The notes under the pieces are model-generated. The model was not told the origin of the DNA. It was given only the letters and a program-made list of their open reading frames with translations, and did no database searches. The position numbers and the translations under genes are program-made. Shown piece after piece: positions 1-5,216 of a DNA stretch of 8,406 bases; within the stretch, counting starts at the first letter, position 1; each line of letters starts with the position of its first letter. This DNA is from a bacterium (GTDB taxonomy: Bacteria > Chloroflexota > Dormibacteria > UBA8260 > Bog-877). The DNA lies in NCBI GenBank assembly GCA_021791455.1, contig JAJYWM010000235.1, positions 1 through 8,406 of the forward strand, in the 5' to 3' direction.

Positions 1-779
1 CGGAGCTTCGCCACCGCCAGAGGACCGATGAGGACCTGGTGTCGGGAGCCGGCAGTCTTGGCCTCCAGAATGGTCAACCCTTCTTCGGGGAGTCGCTGAA
101 GGTTCCCGGTCACCGTCAGGGTTCCTTTGGTCAGGTCCACGTCTCGCCACCTCAGCGCCAGGAGTTGCCCTTGGCGCATCCCTGTGGTGGCGGCCAGTAC
201 CCAGAGGGCTTCAAAGCGGGACCCGACCGCTGCCGCAAAGAGCCGGCGGACTTGATCCGCTTCAAGGGTCTGAGGCTCGAACCTCTCCGTTCGAACCGGG
301 TCCACCAACTCCGAGACGTTGCGCGAGACCAGTTCCCATCTGACTGCCTGGCCCAGTGCTGTGTGAACCACCCTGTGAATCTGGAGTACCGTGCGAGGGC
401 TAGACCCCTTCGCAGCCGCCATTGCGTAACACCTTTGTAGGTCCGCAGGCCCCAGTCGCGCCAGAGGGACGCGCCCAACTGCGGGGAGGACGTGGAGGCG
501 AATCAGCTCTTCGTAGCGCTGCCAGCTACGGAACCTCAGAGCTGGCTTGGCGGCCTCAAGCCACTGCGCCAAGAAGGCGTCAGTCCGCATTCGCATCCCG
601 GCTCCAGACTTATCGATCCCCTGAGCCCGGACGGCCTCAGCCAGTCTTGCGGCCGCGTCGGTCCGGCTCTTTGCGTACCACTTCTGCCGCCTGCCCGTCG
701 GCCAAGTGATCGCGGCAACCCACCGACCATCCGCAGCTCGGCGGTAGATCGATCCCTCCCCGTTCCCGCGGCGGCTCAC
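1..779 (-). CDS. Tyrosine recombinase / phage-type integrase, C-terminus cut by window edge
   Basis: DNA breaking-rejoining enzyme for site-specific integration or excision. Reading the minus strand from GTG at 779 gives 259 codons that run off position 1. The N-terminus (residues 1-35: GEGSIYRR, DGRWVAAITW, GRRQKWYAKSR) is the usual arm-type DNA-binding start of Gram-positive phage integrases. Residues about 64-160 form the SAM-like core-binding domain, and the catalytic domain begins near 170. Catalytic Arg I is R202 in TTGMRQGQLLALRW, and the beta-hairpin lysine is probably K241 in EAKT. The His-x-x-Arg and Tyr parts lie outside the window. The usual RGE after Arg I is QGQ here. The GTG lies 1 nt past the upstream stop and has no clear Shine-Dalgarno (SD), so translation is probably coupled. 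The family call is firm; whether the enzyme is active cannot be judged without the C-terminus. Confidence 0.93.
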   Translation of the reverse strand, partial: MSRRGNGEGSIYRRAADGRWVAAITWPTGRRQKWYAKSRTDAAARLAEAVRAQGIDKSGAGMRMRTDAFLAQWLEAAKPALRFRSWQRYEELIRLHVLPAVGRVPLARLGPADLQRCYAMAAAKGSSPRTVLQIHRVVHTALGQAVRWELVSRNVSELVDPVRTERFEPQTLEADQVRRLFAAAVGSRFEALWVLAATTGMRQGQLLALRWRDVDLTKGTLTVTGNLQRLPEEGLTILEAKTAGSRHQVLIGPLAVAKL

Positions 780-780
780 A

Positions 781-1329
781 TCAGCCCAGCAGGTGTCCGA
801 AGTGCGCGCGCATATAAACCTGGCGGCTCTCGGGCACCTCCAGCGCATCCCAACGCTCTTTCCAGCCCGCCTCGGGGGGCAGGTCTTGGGTCATGTGCCA
901 GATGATCCCTCGATGCTTCAATTCCTTTACTTTCCACGGCTCGCCATACCTTGCGCGGGAGTCCGAGATCAGCGCCGATTCCCACTCTCCATTGACGGCC
1001 GGATGTTCATACGACACCACAAACTCCCAGGCCAGCCCGAGCGCAACCAGTTCCGACACCTCTGGAGGGGGAAGCGGGATCAATGACTCCGGAACGTACC
1101 TCACCACGGCACGGCGGACGGGCTCATCCAAAGGGGCACGTGCGTGCCAAGGCGGAGGACCCGTAAGGGGGGGAGGGACCACCTCTGGGTGTTCCAGAAC
1201 AAACTCTATGAGTTTGTCGAATACCGCAGCTATCCCGGCCGACCAAGCGGGGTCTGCCTTCCCCTTCACATGAAGCGCAGGAGGTGGTAGCCACAGGTCC
1301 GTCTCGTCCGTGTAAGCTGGGTCTGTCAT
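781..1329 (-). CDS. Hypothetical 182-aa protein between small basic ORF and integrase
   Basis: I do not recognise this family. The protein is soluble, with no signal peptide or membrane segment. It has a proline-rich stretch at about residues 51-63 and another PPP near 86-89, and is rich in Trp and aromatic residues in its second half (WEFVVSYEHP, GEPWKVKELKHRGIIWHM, WKERWDALEVP). The start ATG at 1329 has a good SD (GGAGGT, 9 nt upstream) and overlaps the upstream stop as ATGA. The stop lies one base before the integrase GTG. This packing suggests one transcript with the integrase and a role such as excision control or accessory cargo, but that is inference from context only. Third-position GC is high and the reading frame is clean, so I believe it is a real gene. 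Confidence 0.72.
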   Translation of the reverse strand: MTDPAYTDETDLWLPPPALHVKGKADPAWSAGIAAVFDKLIEFVLEHPEVVPPPLTGPPPWHARAPLDEPVRRAVVRYVPESLIPLPPPEVSELVALGLAWEFVVSYEHPAVNGEWESALISDSRARYGEPWKVKELKHRGIIWHMTQDLPPEAGWKERWDALEVPESRQVYMRAHFGHLLG

Positions 1330-1502
1330 GGAGCTTTAACCTCCGTGGCCTGGCGGCGAGCCTTCCACGGGCTGCGCCGCCTTATCTGTTTCTCACGCTT
1401 GATTTTACGCTCGTTTGGCGGAAGTTGCCTCTTTGGGGCCGCTTGCGGCCCCGCCTGGCCGCGTAGAGGCCTTTTCGCGCTCGGGCCGAGGGGTACCTTC
1501 AT
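1326..1502 (-). CDS. Small basic 58-aa ORF, possible first gene of the integrase operon
   Basis: A 58-aa reading frame, very rich in Lys and Arg (RKIKREKQIRRR around residues 32-43, WKARR at 46-50) and in Pro. It has no membrane segment. A strong purine SD (GGAGAGGG) sits about 7 nt before ATG 1502, and the stop overlaps the ATG of the 182-aa gene as ATGA. Both features are typical of genuine translational coupling. The charge suggests nucleic-acid binding, but no excisionase or repressor motif is visible. Its ATG is only 3 nt from the start of the plus-strand metallophosphoesterase, so its promoter would lie inside that gene. A perfect inverted repeat, GGGGCCG-CTTG-CGGCCCC (1435-1452), lies within it. 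It could be chance coding in the upstream region of the divergent gene. Confidence 0.42.
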   Translation of the reverse strand: MKVPLGPSAKRPLRGQAGPQAAPKRQLPPNERKIKREKQIRRRSPWKARRQATEVKAP

Positions 1503-1505
1503 CTC

Positions 1506-2282
1506 ATGCCCTCTCCCCTCCCCCACGACCCGGCCCGCCTCCTGATCGCCGGCGACACCCACGGCAACTACCTGCACTGGAAGAACGTCCTGCTCCCGGC
1601 GGCTCGTGAGCACCAGGTGGACAGGATCGTCCAGCTCGGGGACTTCGGGTACTGGCCCCTGACCGGCGAGGGCTTGGACTACCTGGCCTGGCTCAGCGCT
1701 GAACTCGACGACGACGATCTGATGGTCGTCTTTGTTGATGGCAACCATGAGGACCACAAGGCATTGCTCCAGCTCCCGGTCCGCCCGGACGGCTTCGTGG
1801 AGGTGACGGACCGCATCCTCTGGGCTCCCCGAGGCCATCGGTGGACCTGGCAAGGCGTACGCTTCCTCGCCCTCGGCGGGGCCTACTCCATCGACCGGCA
1901 CGAAAGGAAGCTCGACTCCGGGCGGTGGGGGTGGTTCAAGGAGGAAGTGATCAGCCCCGAGCAGGCGAAGCTGGCCATCGCAGGCGGCCCGGCCGATGTG
2001 CTTCTCACTCATGACGCGCCAGTCGGGGCGCTGCCACAGGTGACGGTGTATGGCCCGGTGAAGTTCCTGCCGGGTGTGCAACAGAGCGCCGGGCGGGTTC
2101 GGGAGGTGGCCGAGGCCACGAACCCGAAGCTCCTACTCCACGGCCACTGGCACCAGTTCCAGCAGCTCCGGCTCCCAGGGCAGGACACCGAGGTGATCGG
2201 GCTCTCCACGGACGGCACCCGCAGGAGCTGGATGGTCCTCGACCTGCCGGGGCTGGAGATCAGGCACGAGCCAGCCGCCTAG
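1506..2282 (+). CDS. Calcineurin-like metallophosphoesterase (258 aa)
   Basis: Binuclear-metal phosphoesterase, probably cytoplasmic; the substrate (phosphomonoester, diester, nucleotide or nucleic-acid end) cannot be read from sequence. All five signature blocks are present and ordered: GDTHGN (D17, H19), LGDFGYW (D46), DGNHED (N80, H81), LLTHDAP (H169) and HGHWHQ (H214, H216). Length is normal for the single-domain family, with no signal peptide. ATG 1506 is the only reasonable start before the first metal motif; GAGGGG lies 12 nt upstream, which is rather far for an SD. It is the only gene here on the plus strand with a complete known domain, and it faces away from the integrase operon. 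A related broken gene lies about 2 kb downstream, whose N-terminus shares the PLP...PAR-L pattern, so the two may be paralogues. Confidence 0.93.
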   Translation: MPSPLPHDPARLLIAGDTHGNYLHWKNVLLPAAREHQVDRIVQLGDFGYWPLTGEGLDYLAWLSAELDDDDLMVVFVDGNHEDHKALLQLPVRPDGFVEVTDRILWAPRGHRWTWQGVRFLALGGAYSIDRHERKLDSGRWGWFKEEVISPEQAKLAIAGGPADVLLTHDAPVGALPQVTVYGPVKFLPGVQQSAGRVREVAEATNPKLLLHGHWHQFQQLRLPGQDTEVIGLSTDGTRRSWMVLDLPGLEIRHEPAA

Positions 2283-2291
2283 TTCGGTCGC

Positions 2292-2297
2292 TATAGT
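2292..2297 (+). promoter_or_regulatory. Candidate -10 box (TATAGT) for a non-coding transcript
   Basis: TATAGT fits the TANNNT -10 consensus. Counting about 7 nt downstream puts the start point at about 2304, the first base of the closing stem of the structure described next. There is no convincing -35 at 16-18 nt upstream, so this is suggestive only. Confidence 0.3.
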
Positions 2298-2303
2298 GCC
2301 GGC

Positions 2304-2423
2304 CCACTGGTGGCTAAACGGGTTGCTTCCAAGGCGATGCCCTCCCGGGGACCACGGTTCTCAACACCCAGTGGTTTCCTTCCCAGGAGGGCACTTGCGC
2401 AAGTGGACCCCGCTACCCAGTGG
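2304..2423 (+). ncRNA. Candidate structured RNA, about 120 nt, in a convergent gene gap
   Basis: The plus strand can fold into a closed multi-stem RNA. The closing stem pairs 2304-2314 (CCACTGGTGGC) with 2412-2423 (GCTAcCCAGTGG, one bulged C). A central arm pairs 2338-2345 (TGCCCTCC) with 2386-2393 (GGAGGGCA), then across an internal loop 2347-2355 (GGGGACCAC) with 2371-2379 (GTGGTTTCC), closing a 15-nt loop. A small hairpin lies at 2325-2335, and the palindrome at 2392-2405 could form a fourth, competing for two bases. Four pairs are G-U on the plus strand and would be A-C mismatches on the minus strand, which favours a plus-strand RNA. I do not recognise a known class. No U-rich terminator follows. 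It might instead be a DNA element such as an origin or transfer site. Confidence 0.4.
2392..2405. repeat. 14-bp perfect palindrome CACTTGCGCAAGTG
   Basis: A perfect two-fold symmetric site in the gene-free stretch between convergent genes. It could be a binding site for a dimeric regulator or part of the RNA fold around it. It is the longest perfect palindrome I noticed in non-coding sequence here. Confidence 0.5.
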
Positions 2424-2461
2424 CCCCTTGATGAAAAGCTACGGCTAATGGGCAGTTGAAC

Positions 2462-2617
2462 TCAGTGTCCTGGCTGGTGACCGGTAGGCTTGGCCTCACC
2501 AGAACTCCTCCGTGTCCAGACCAAACGCGCGAGGGCGACTAGGCCCACTATTAGCAGCACGCTTAAGAGGAGGAATCCCAGGATCAGGAACACAAACTCC
2601 CAATTAACAGAGATCAC
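2462..2617 (-). CDS. Small single-pass membrane protein (51 aa), last gene of exported cassette
   Basis: A 51-aa protein starting at GTG 2617, whose GTGA overlaps the stop of the secreted-protein gene. A textbook SD (GAGGGG) sits 5 nt before it. Residues about 8-34 are one hydrophobic helix (FVFLILGFLLLSVLLIVGLV and following), followed by a positive cluster (R31, then TRRSS) and a short polar tail, so the N-terminus should face outside and the tail the cytoplasm. There are no Cys residues and no lipobox. No family is recognised; one-helix proteins of this size act as toxins, holins, anchors or regulatory subunits, and I cannot choose among these. The tight coupling suggests it works with the secreted protein. 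An inverted repeat (CTGGTGA...TCACCAG, 2474-2502) near its 3' end might help stop transcription but has no U tract. Confidence 0.7.
   Translation of the reverse strand: MISVNWEFVFLILGFLLLSVLLIVGLVALARLVWTRRSSGEAKPTGHQPGH
2474..2502 (-). repeat. Inverted repeat CTGGTGA/TCACCAG at the 3' end of the small membrane gene
   Basis: Seven-base arms with a 15-base loop that itself holds GGC/GCC. It lies just before the stop of the last gene in the cassette. It could be a terminator-like hairpin, but no run of T follows on the minus strand, so the role is open. Confidence 0.3.
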
Positions 2618-3150
2618 GTACACCCCTCGCTGATCCAATTGCTCGTTTGGCTAGTGTGGAAGGTGACGTGACACGCTATTGTGCTTGAGACGTTGCCACT
2701 GAAAGAAATCTCTTCAATCTCGACATACGCTTCGGCTGTAGCGGTCCCGCTGCCAAACCACTCTGGGCCTTGCAGCACAACGCAATAACCGGCGCCGGTG
2801 CATTGGAGGCTGATCGGGTAGGTGGCATTTGCCGTGTAGCACACGTTCACGTGGGCTGTGGCATTACTAATTCCAGCTAACAGGGTACTGACGCTCTGAG
2901 CACTGCCTGACCAGTAAGTCCATCCGCAACCACTAGGAGGTGGGGGGACGATTACTTGAGGCGAACCGCTACTGTCAGCAACGGGAGTGTCTGTCGCAGG
3001 AGCCCACGTCGTAGCACTCGCGGTTCTCGTGGTCGCTCCCGTAAGCGTCGCAGCAGATACCGTAGCACTCAACCCGAACAACGCCATGAGCGCGGCTAAG
3101 CCTGGGGCGAGCAGGCACACCCGCCATCGTACTCGACTTCTGTTGGCCAT
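2614..3150 (-). CDS. Secreted cysteine-containing protein (178 aa) with Sec signal peptide
   Basis: The N-terminus is a clear Sec signal peptide: basic MANRSRVRWR, hydrophobic core at residues 11-31, and a likely signal peptidase I cut after ATVSA (residue 33). No lipobox Cys is present. A Ser/Thr/Ala-rich linker follows (about 34-62), then a PPPP turn at 69-72 and a compact domain rich in Thr, Ser, Gly and aromatics. The mature part has six cysteines (C75, C104, C117, C123, C160, C177), enough for three disulfides, with C177 next to the C-terminus. No catalytic motif or named family is recognised. The SD GAGAGG lies 9 nt before ATG 3150. It sits between two one-helix membrane-protein genes in one operon. 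Codon third positions are less GC-rich than in its neighbours, which suggests a separate origin. Confidence 0.8.
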   Translation of the reverse strand: MANRSRVRWRVCLLAPGLAALMALFGLSATVSAATLTGATTRTASATTWAPATDTPVADSSGSPQVIVPPPPSGCGWTYWSGSAQSVSTLLAGISNATAHVNVCYTANATYPISLQCTGAGYCVVLQGPEWFGSGTATAEAYVEIEEISFSGNVSSTIACHVTFHTSQTSNWISEGCT

Positions 3151-3195
3151 CAGTCACTACCTCTCTATGTATGTGAACATCACCAGGCCGATGGA

Positions 3196-3339
3196 TCAGC
3201 GATCTTCGCCCAGCATCACCTCCTTCTCCGTATTGATTGCGGCCACGATACCACTGAATCCAGCTATCGTGGCTACCAAGGTGAGAATCGGCAAGGACGC
3301 GACCAGGGCGACTGGGGTCCAGCGGGCGGGATGCAACAC
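3196..3339 (-). CDS. Small single-pass membrane protein (47 aa), first gene of exported cassette
   Basis: Start GTG 3339 gives 47 aa: a short basic/aromatic head (LHPARW), one hydrophobic helix at about residues 9-35 (VALVASLPILTLVATIAGFS and onward), and an acidic tail INTEKEVMLGEDR. AGGAAG lies 7 nt before the GTG. Longer in-frame starts exist up to 3477, but they lie upstream of the promoter at 3377-3405, so the GTG start is preferred. No family is recognised. The secreted-protein gene starts 45 nt downstream of its stop with its own SD. By context this is part of a small envelope-linked cassette; which face the tail lies on is not certain, since flanking charge is modest. Confidence 0.6.
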   Translation of the reverse strand: MLHPARWTPVALVASLPILTLVATIAGFSGIVAAINTEKEVMLGEDR

Positions 3340-3376
3340 TTGACAACTTCCTGACCAAGGCTTGTACGCTGCCGCT

Positions 3377-3405
3377 AGACTACGCCGTAAGTTCAACAGT
3401 GTCAA
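3377..3405 (-). promoter_or_regulatory. Promoter of the exported cassette (TTGACA-17-TAGTCT)
   Basis: A consensus -35 TTGACA (3400-3405) and a TANNNT -10, TAGTCT (3377-3382), are separated by exactly 17 bases. The predicted start point is near 3370, leaving about a 30-nt leader before GTG 3339. An ACCTCA/TGAGGT inverted repeat (arms 3419-3424 and 3446-3451) lies just upstream and could be an activator site. Confidence 0.68.
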
Positions 3406-3588
3406 CGGGATGCAGATTACCTCAGCCCGCGTCAAGTCAGTGAATTGAGGTGAACGGAGGCGGCAAGGGTCCATCATCCTCCGCGAGGTTATGTGGACGG
3501 GAGCAGAGGGGCTGGCTGAATTGCTTCCTTCTCGCTAACGTTACACTACGCTCGTCCCTGGCGCGCGCGTTCCCGCCGGCACCACCTC
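3406..3588. other. Gap upstream of the exported cassette
   Basis: No convincing gene. It holds the ACCTCA...TGAGGT inverted repeat upstream of the cassette promoter, and an 8-base palindrome TAACGTTA (3536-3543) that runs into TACACT (3542-3547), a possible plus-strand -10. TTGCTT lies only 15 bases before that, so a plus-strand promoter here is weak evidence. Confidence 0.4.
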
Positions 3589-3780
3589 TCACAGCTCGGG
3601 CGAGCCAGCCTTCCTGCCCGCCACCGGTCGAGCGCTATCTGGAGCACGCACCCCCTCGGCGGTCCCCGCTTCTTGGCGCATGGCCTGAGCGATCAGGCCG
3701 TGGAGCCAGCTTTCGTGCTCGGTCCCAGGCTGACCCTTGGCCCATTCCCCCAGCAGGTAGCCATGAGATCCTGAACTCAA
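3589..3780 (-). CDS. Doubtful 63-aa ORF, divergent from the 83-aa gene
   Basis: The frame starts at TTG 3780 with a purine-rich GGGAGGGGGTGAG just before it. Residues about 8-38 (LLGEWAKGQP, then SWLHGLIAQAMRQEAG) look like genuine soluble protein with an amphipathic helix, while the rest is low-complexity. No family is recognised. Its first codon lies on the same base as the start of the opposite-strand 83-aa gene, so both cannot have a conventional separate upstream region. It could be chance coding. Confidence 0.28.
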   Translation of the reverse strand: MSSGSHGYLLGEWAKGQPGTEHESWLHGLIAQAMRQEAGTAEGVRAPDSARPVAGRKAGSPEL

Positions 3781-4031
3781 TGGCTCACCCCCTCCCGATC
3801 CGCCTCATGACCGCCGCCCGGACCTACAGCAGGGCGCAGACGACCATGGCCAGGGCACAGGACCGGGCCGAGCGGGCCGCCGGGCTACTGCGCGGAGCAG
3901 CGGCCGCCACCACGGACGGACGGCTCGCCGTCGGCGCGTGGTGGAATCTGCTCGACCAGCAGGGCAGCCTCACCGTGGCTGCTGCTCCGCAGGTCGCCGT
4001 GGACCAGCTCCCTCTTCCACTGGAGGGGTGA
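3780..4031 (+). CDS. Hypothetical 83-aa protein with C-terminal sliding-clamp-binding motif
   Basis: A short soluble protein with an Ala/Arg-rich helical middle (about 11-43), an AWWNLLDQQGSL segment (53-64) and a C-terminal tail ending QLPLPLEG. QLPLPL (residues 76-81) matches the hexapeptide used to bind the bacterial DNA polymerase sliding clamp (Hda carries QLSLPL; ImuB-type proteins carry QLPLW). Tail position is typical for such motifs, so a replication- or repair-linked partner is a reasonable inference. Codon third positions are strongly GC-biased, as for real genes here. The start at ATG 3780 has no clear SD; a second ATG lies at codon 10. A longer frame runs upstream to GTG 3450, but that extension reads as non-coding. 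A broken metallophosphoesterase follows within about 20 nt, on the same strand. Confidence 0.58.
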   Translation: MAHPLPIRLMTAARTYSRAQTTMARAQDRAERAAGLLRGAAAATTDGRLAVGAWWNLLDQQGSLTVAAAPQVAVDQLPLPLEG

Positions 4032-4044
4032 GACTACATTGAGG

Positions 4045-4331
4045 TGATGACCGTCTCACGATCCGAACTCCCTTAGGTGCGTCCAAGCCGCTTCCTCGAC
4101 CAGATGGACCGGCTAGGCTGATCTCGGACACCCACTGGGGCCATCGCCGGCTGCGCGAGGTCCTGGCCCCTGGCGTCCGGCCGGCCCACGTGGACGCCCT
4201 CATGGTCCAGCGGTGGTGGGAGACGGTCGGGTTGGACGACCCCGTGCTCCACTTGGGCGACGTGTTCATGGGCGACCTGGCGGCGGCCAGAGCGGGGGGA
4301 TCGGATCTGAGCATGGTCCGCTCGCGCTGGG
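4045..4331 (+). pseudogene. Broken second metallophosphoesterase: N-terminal half only
   Basis: One plus frame reads RLISDTHWGHRRL (about 4115-4153) and later WWETVGLDDPVLHLGDVFMGD (about 4214-4276). These are the first two metal-binding blocks (D-x-H and GD) of a calcineurin-like phosphoesterase subfamily with the SDTHfGH...DDxVyHLGD pattern. The frame has no ATG, GTG or TTG before the first block. The likely start, ATG 4048 just after GAGGTG, is in another frame and hits TAG after nine codons (MTVSRSELP), so a frameshift separates start from domain. After GDLAAARA the similarity ends; the GNHD and GH-x-H blocks are missing, and the sequence meets the end of an opposite-strand gene at 4332. 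I read this as a remnant truncated by recombination. Confidence 0.68.
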
Positions 4332-4736
4332 TCACGCCTTGGGCCGAGAACGCCTCTTCGGTCGTGCAGCCTGTGGCGCAGGCTGTAGCTTGGCGTCGCC
4401 AACGCTGGCGCGGCGAGGCAGCTCTCTCGCAGGCGCGACGTATGGGTTGTATCCGTCAGGGCACGCTTGTCTCACGCGCCGATCCCAGCCCGCTTCGTCG
4501 AGAGAGCATTCGACTAGGGCCAAGAAGTCTTGCTTGCGGAGAGCGCATTGCTTGGCCATAGCTCCCACCAGCTTGTCCGTGATAGACGAGCGTCCATGCG
4601 AGATGCGCGTCTGCAAGATCACATTCCACTCGCCCACCCGAACGGACTTCTCATACATCTCATGGTGGGTCTCGTCCTGCGTCATACCCTTCCGCAGCAG
4701 AGCGTTACCCACAAGCTCAGATCGTAGCTCGGTCAC
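4332..4736 (-). CDS. HicA-like (toxin-like) protein, 134 aa
   Basis: Residues about 8-86 follow a pattern I associate with small HicA-related, dsRBD-fold proteins: an early RKGM turn, T-H-H (24-25) with Y28, a beta strand to ISHG (45-48), then KLVGAMAKQCAL and KQDFLALVECSLDEAGW. Classic HicA toxins are mRNA interferases whose catalytic His follows a Gly-Ser; here the histidines are H24, H25 and H47, so catalysis is unproven. A basic C-terminal tail (about 103-134, ending ARPKRRSRPKA) is an addition to the usual small domain. Start is GTG 4736, 9 nt after the upstream stop without an SD, suggesting coupled translation. Last gene of a three-gene operon; its stop abuts the broken phosphoesterase. 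Family link is by eye. Confidence 0.66.
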   Translation of the reverse strand: MTELRSELVGNALLRKGMTQDETHHEMYEKSVRVGEWNVILQTRISHGRSSITDKLVGAMAKQCALRKQDFLALVECSLDEAGWDRRVRQACPDGYNPYVAPARELPRRASVGDAKLQPAPQAARPKRRSRPKA

Positions 4737-4745
4737 CAGCGCAAT

Positions 4746-5216
4746 CTAAGTGAGGTGGTCCTGCAAGTAGGATAGGTGCTCATGGGCCTGCGGGCTTCGA
4801 GACAGGTCCCTCGCGCGAAGCAGGTCTCGGTGCTGCGCCATAGCCACCAACAGATCTTGAACCGCCTCGGCAAGCGTTTGTCCTGACCCAAAAATTCCTG
4901 TCGTGAGTTCGGTGGCGACGCTGTCGCCCGGACACGGATCAACATCCGCCCAGATAGGGCGCTTAAGTGCCACCTCATCGTCTACCCTGAGGATCCACCG
5001 CATTGGCGACGAGCCCTCCATAGGCCACCAGAGATGCTTCACTGTGGCGGTCTGAAACCACTTCACCGCCTGCGCCGACACCAATGAGCCTGGCACCTCC
5101 TGCACGGCTTGCGTGGGGACAGAGGGGTCTGGCTCTTCCACCCGTGAAGTAAAGCTGAGCGACAGAACAGTGATCTCTCGTGTCGTCCAATTCATCTGCG
5201 GCGGGGGTTGGATCAT
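4746..5216 (-). CDS. HicB-like (antitoxin-like) protein, 156 aa
   Basis: The C-terminal part reads LTTGIFGSGQTLAEAVQDLLVAM (split about 103-125), the strand-then-helix hallmark of HicB-type antitoxins (GxGxTxxEAxxDL), followed by a helix with SPQAHEHLSYLQDHL. The N-terminal 95 residues hold strands and a WILRVDDEVAL segment that I cannot assign; they may bind the partner or DNA. HicB antitoxins block HicA and often repress their own promoter. The order antitoxin-like then toxin-like on one message, 9 nt apart, fits a toxin-antitoxin pair. ATG 5216 overlaps the upstream stop as ATGA, with GAGG about 8 nt before it. Longer than a minimal HicB. A non-TA role for this trio is possible. Confidence 0.62.
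   Translation of the reverse strand: MIQPPPQMNWTTREITVLSLSFTSRVEEPDPSVPTQAVQEVPGSLVSAQAVKWFQTATVKHLWWPMEGSSPMRWILRVDDEVALKRPIWADVDPCPGDSVATELTTGIFGSGQTLAEAVQDLLVAMAQHRDLLRARDLSRSPQAHEHLSYLQDHLT

Noticed and set aside
1435..1452. GGGGCCGCTTGCGGCCCC hairpin as a terminator
   Set aside because: No T run follows on either strand, and it lies inside the small ORF and the upstream region of the phosphoesterase.
1503..2081. Long minus frame opposite the phosphoesterase
   Set aside because: The plus strand carries all five catalytic blocks of a known family; the minus frame is Pro/Val/Glu low-complexity. Only its last 58 codons, from ATG 1502, have independent support.
2355..2375. GGTTCTCAACACCC as a possible tRNA T-arm
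   Set aside because: Loop does not match TTCRANY, and no acceptor, D or anticodon arms can be paired around it.
3970..4335. 121-aa minus frame starting at GTG overlapping the HicA-like stop
   Set aside because: Overlap pattern is tempting, but there is no proper SD and the opposite strand carries recognisable phosphoesterase blocks.
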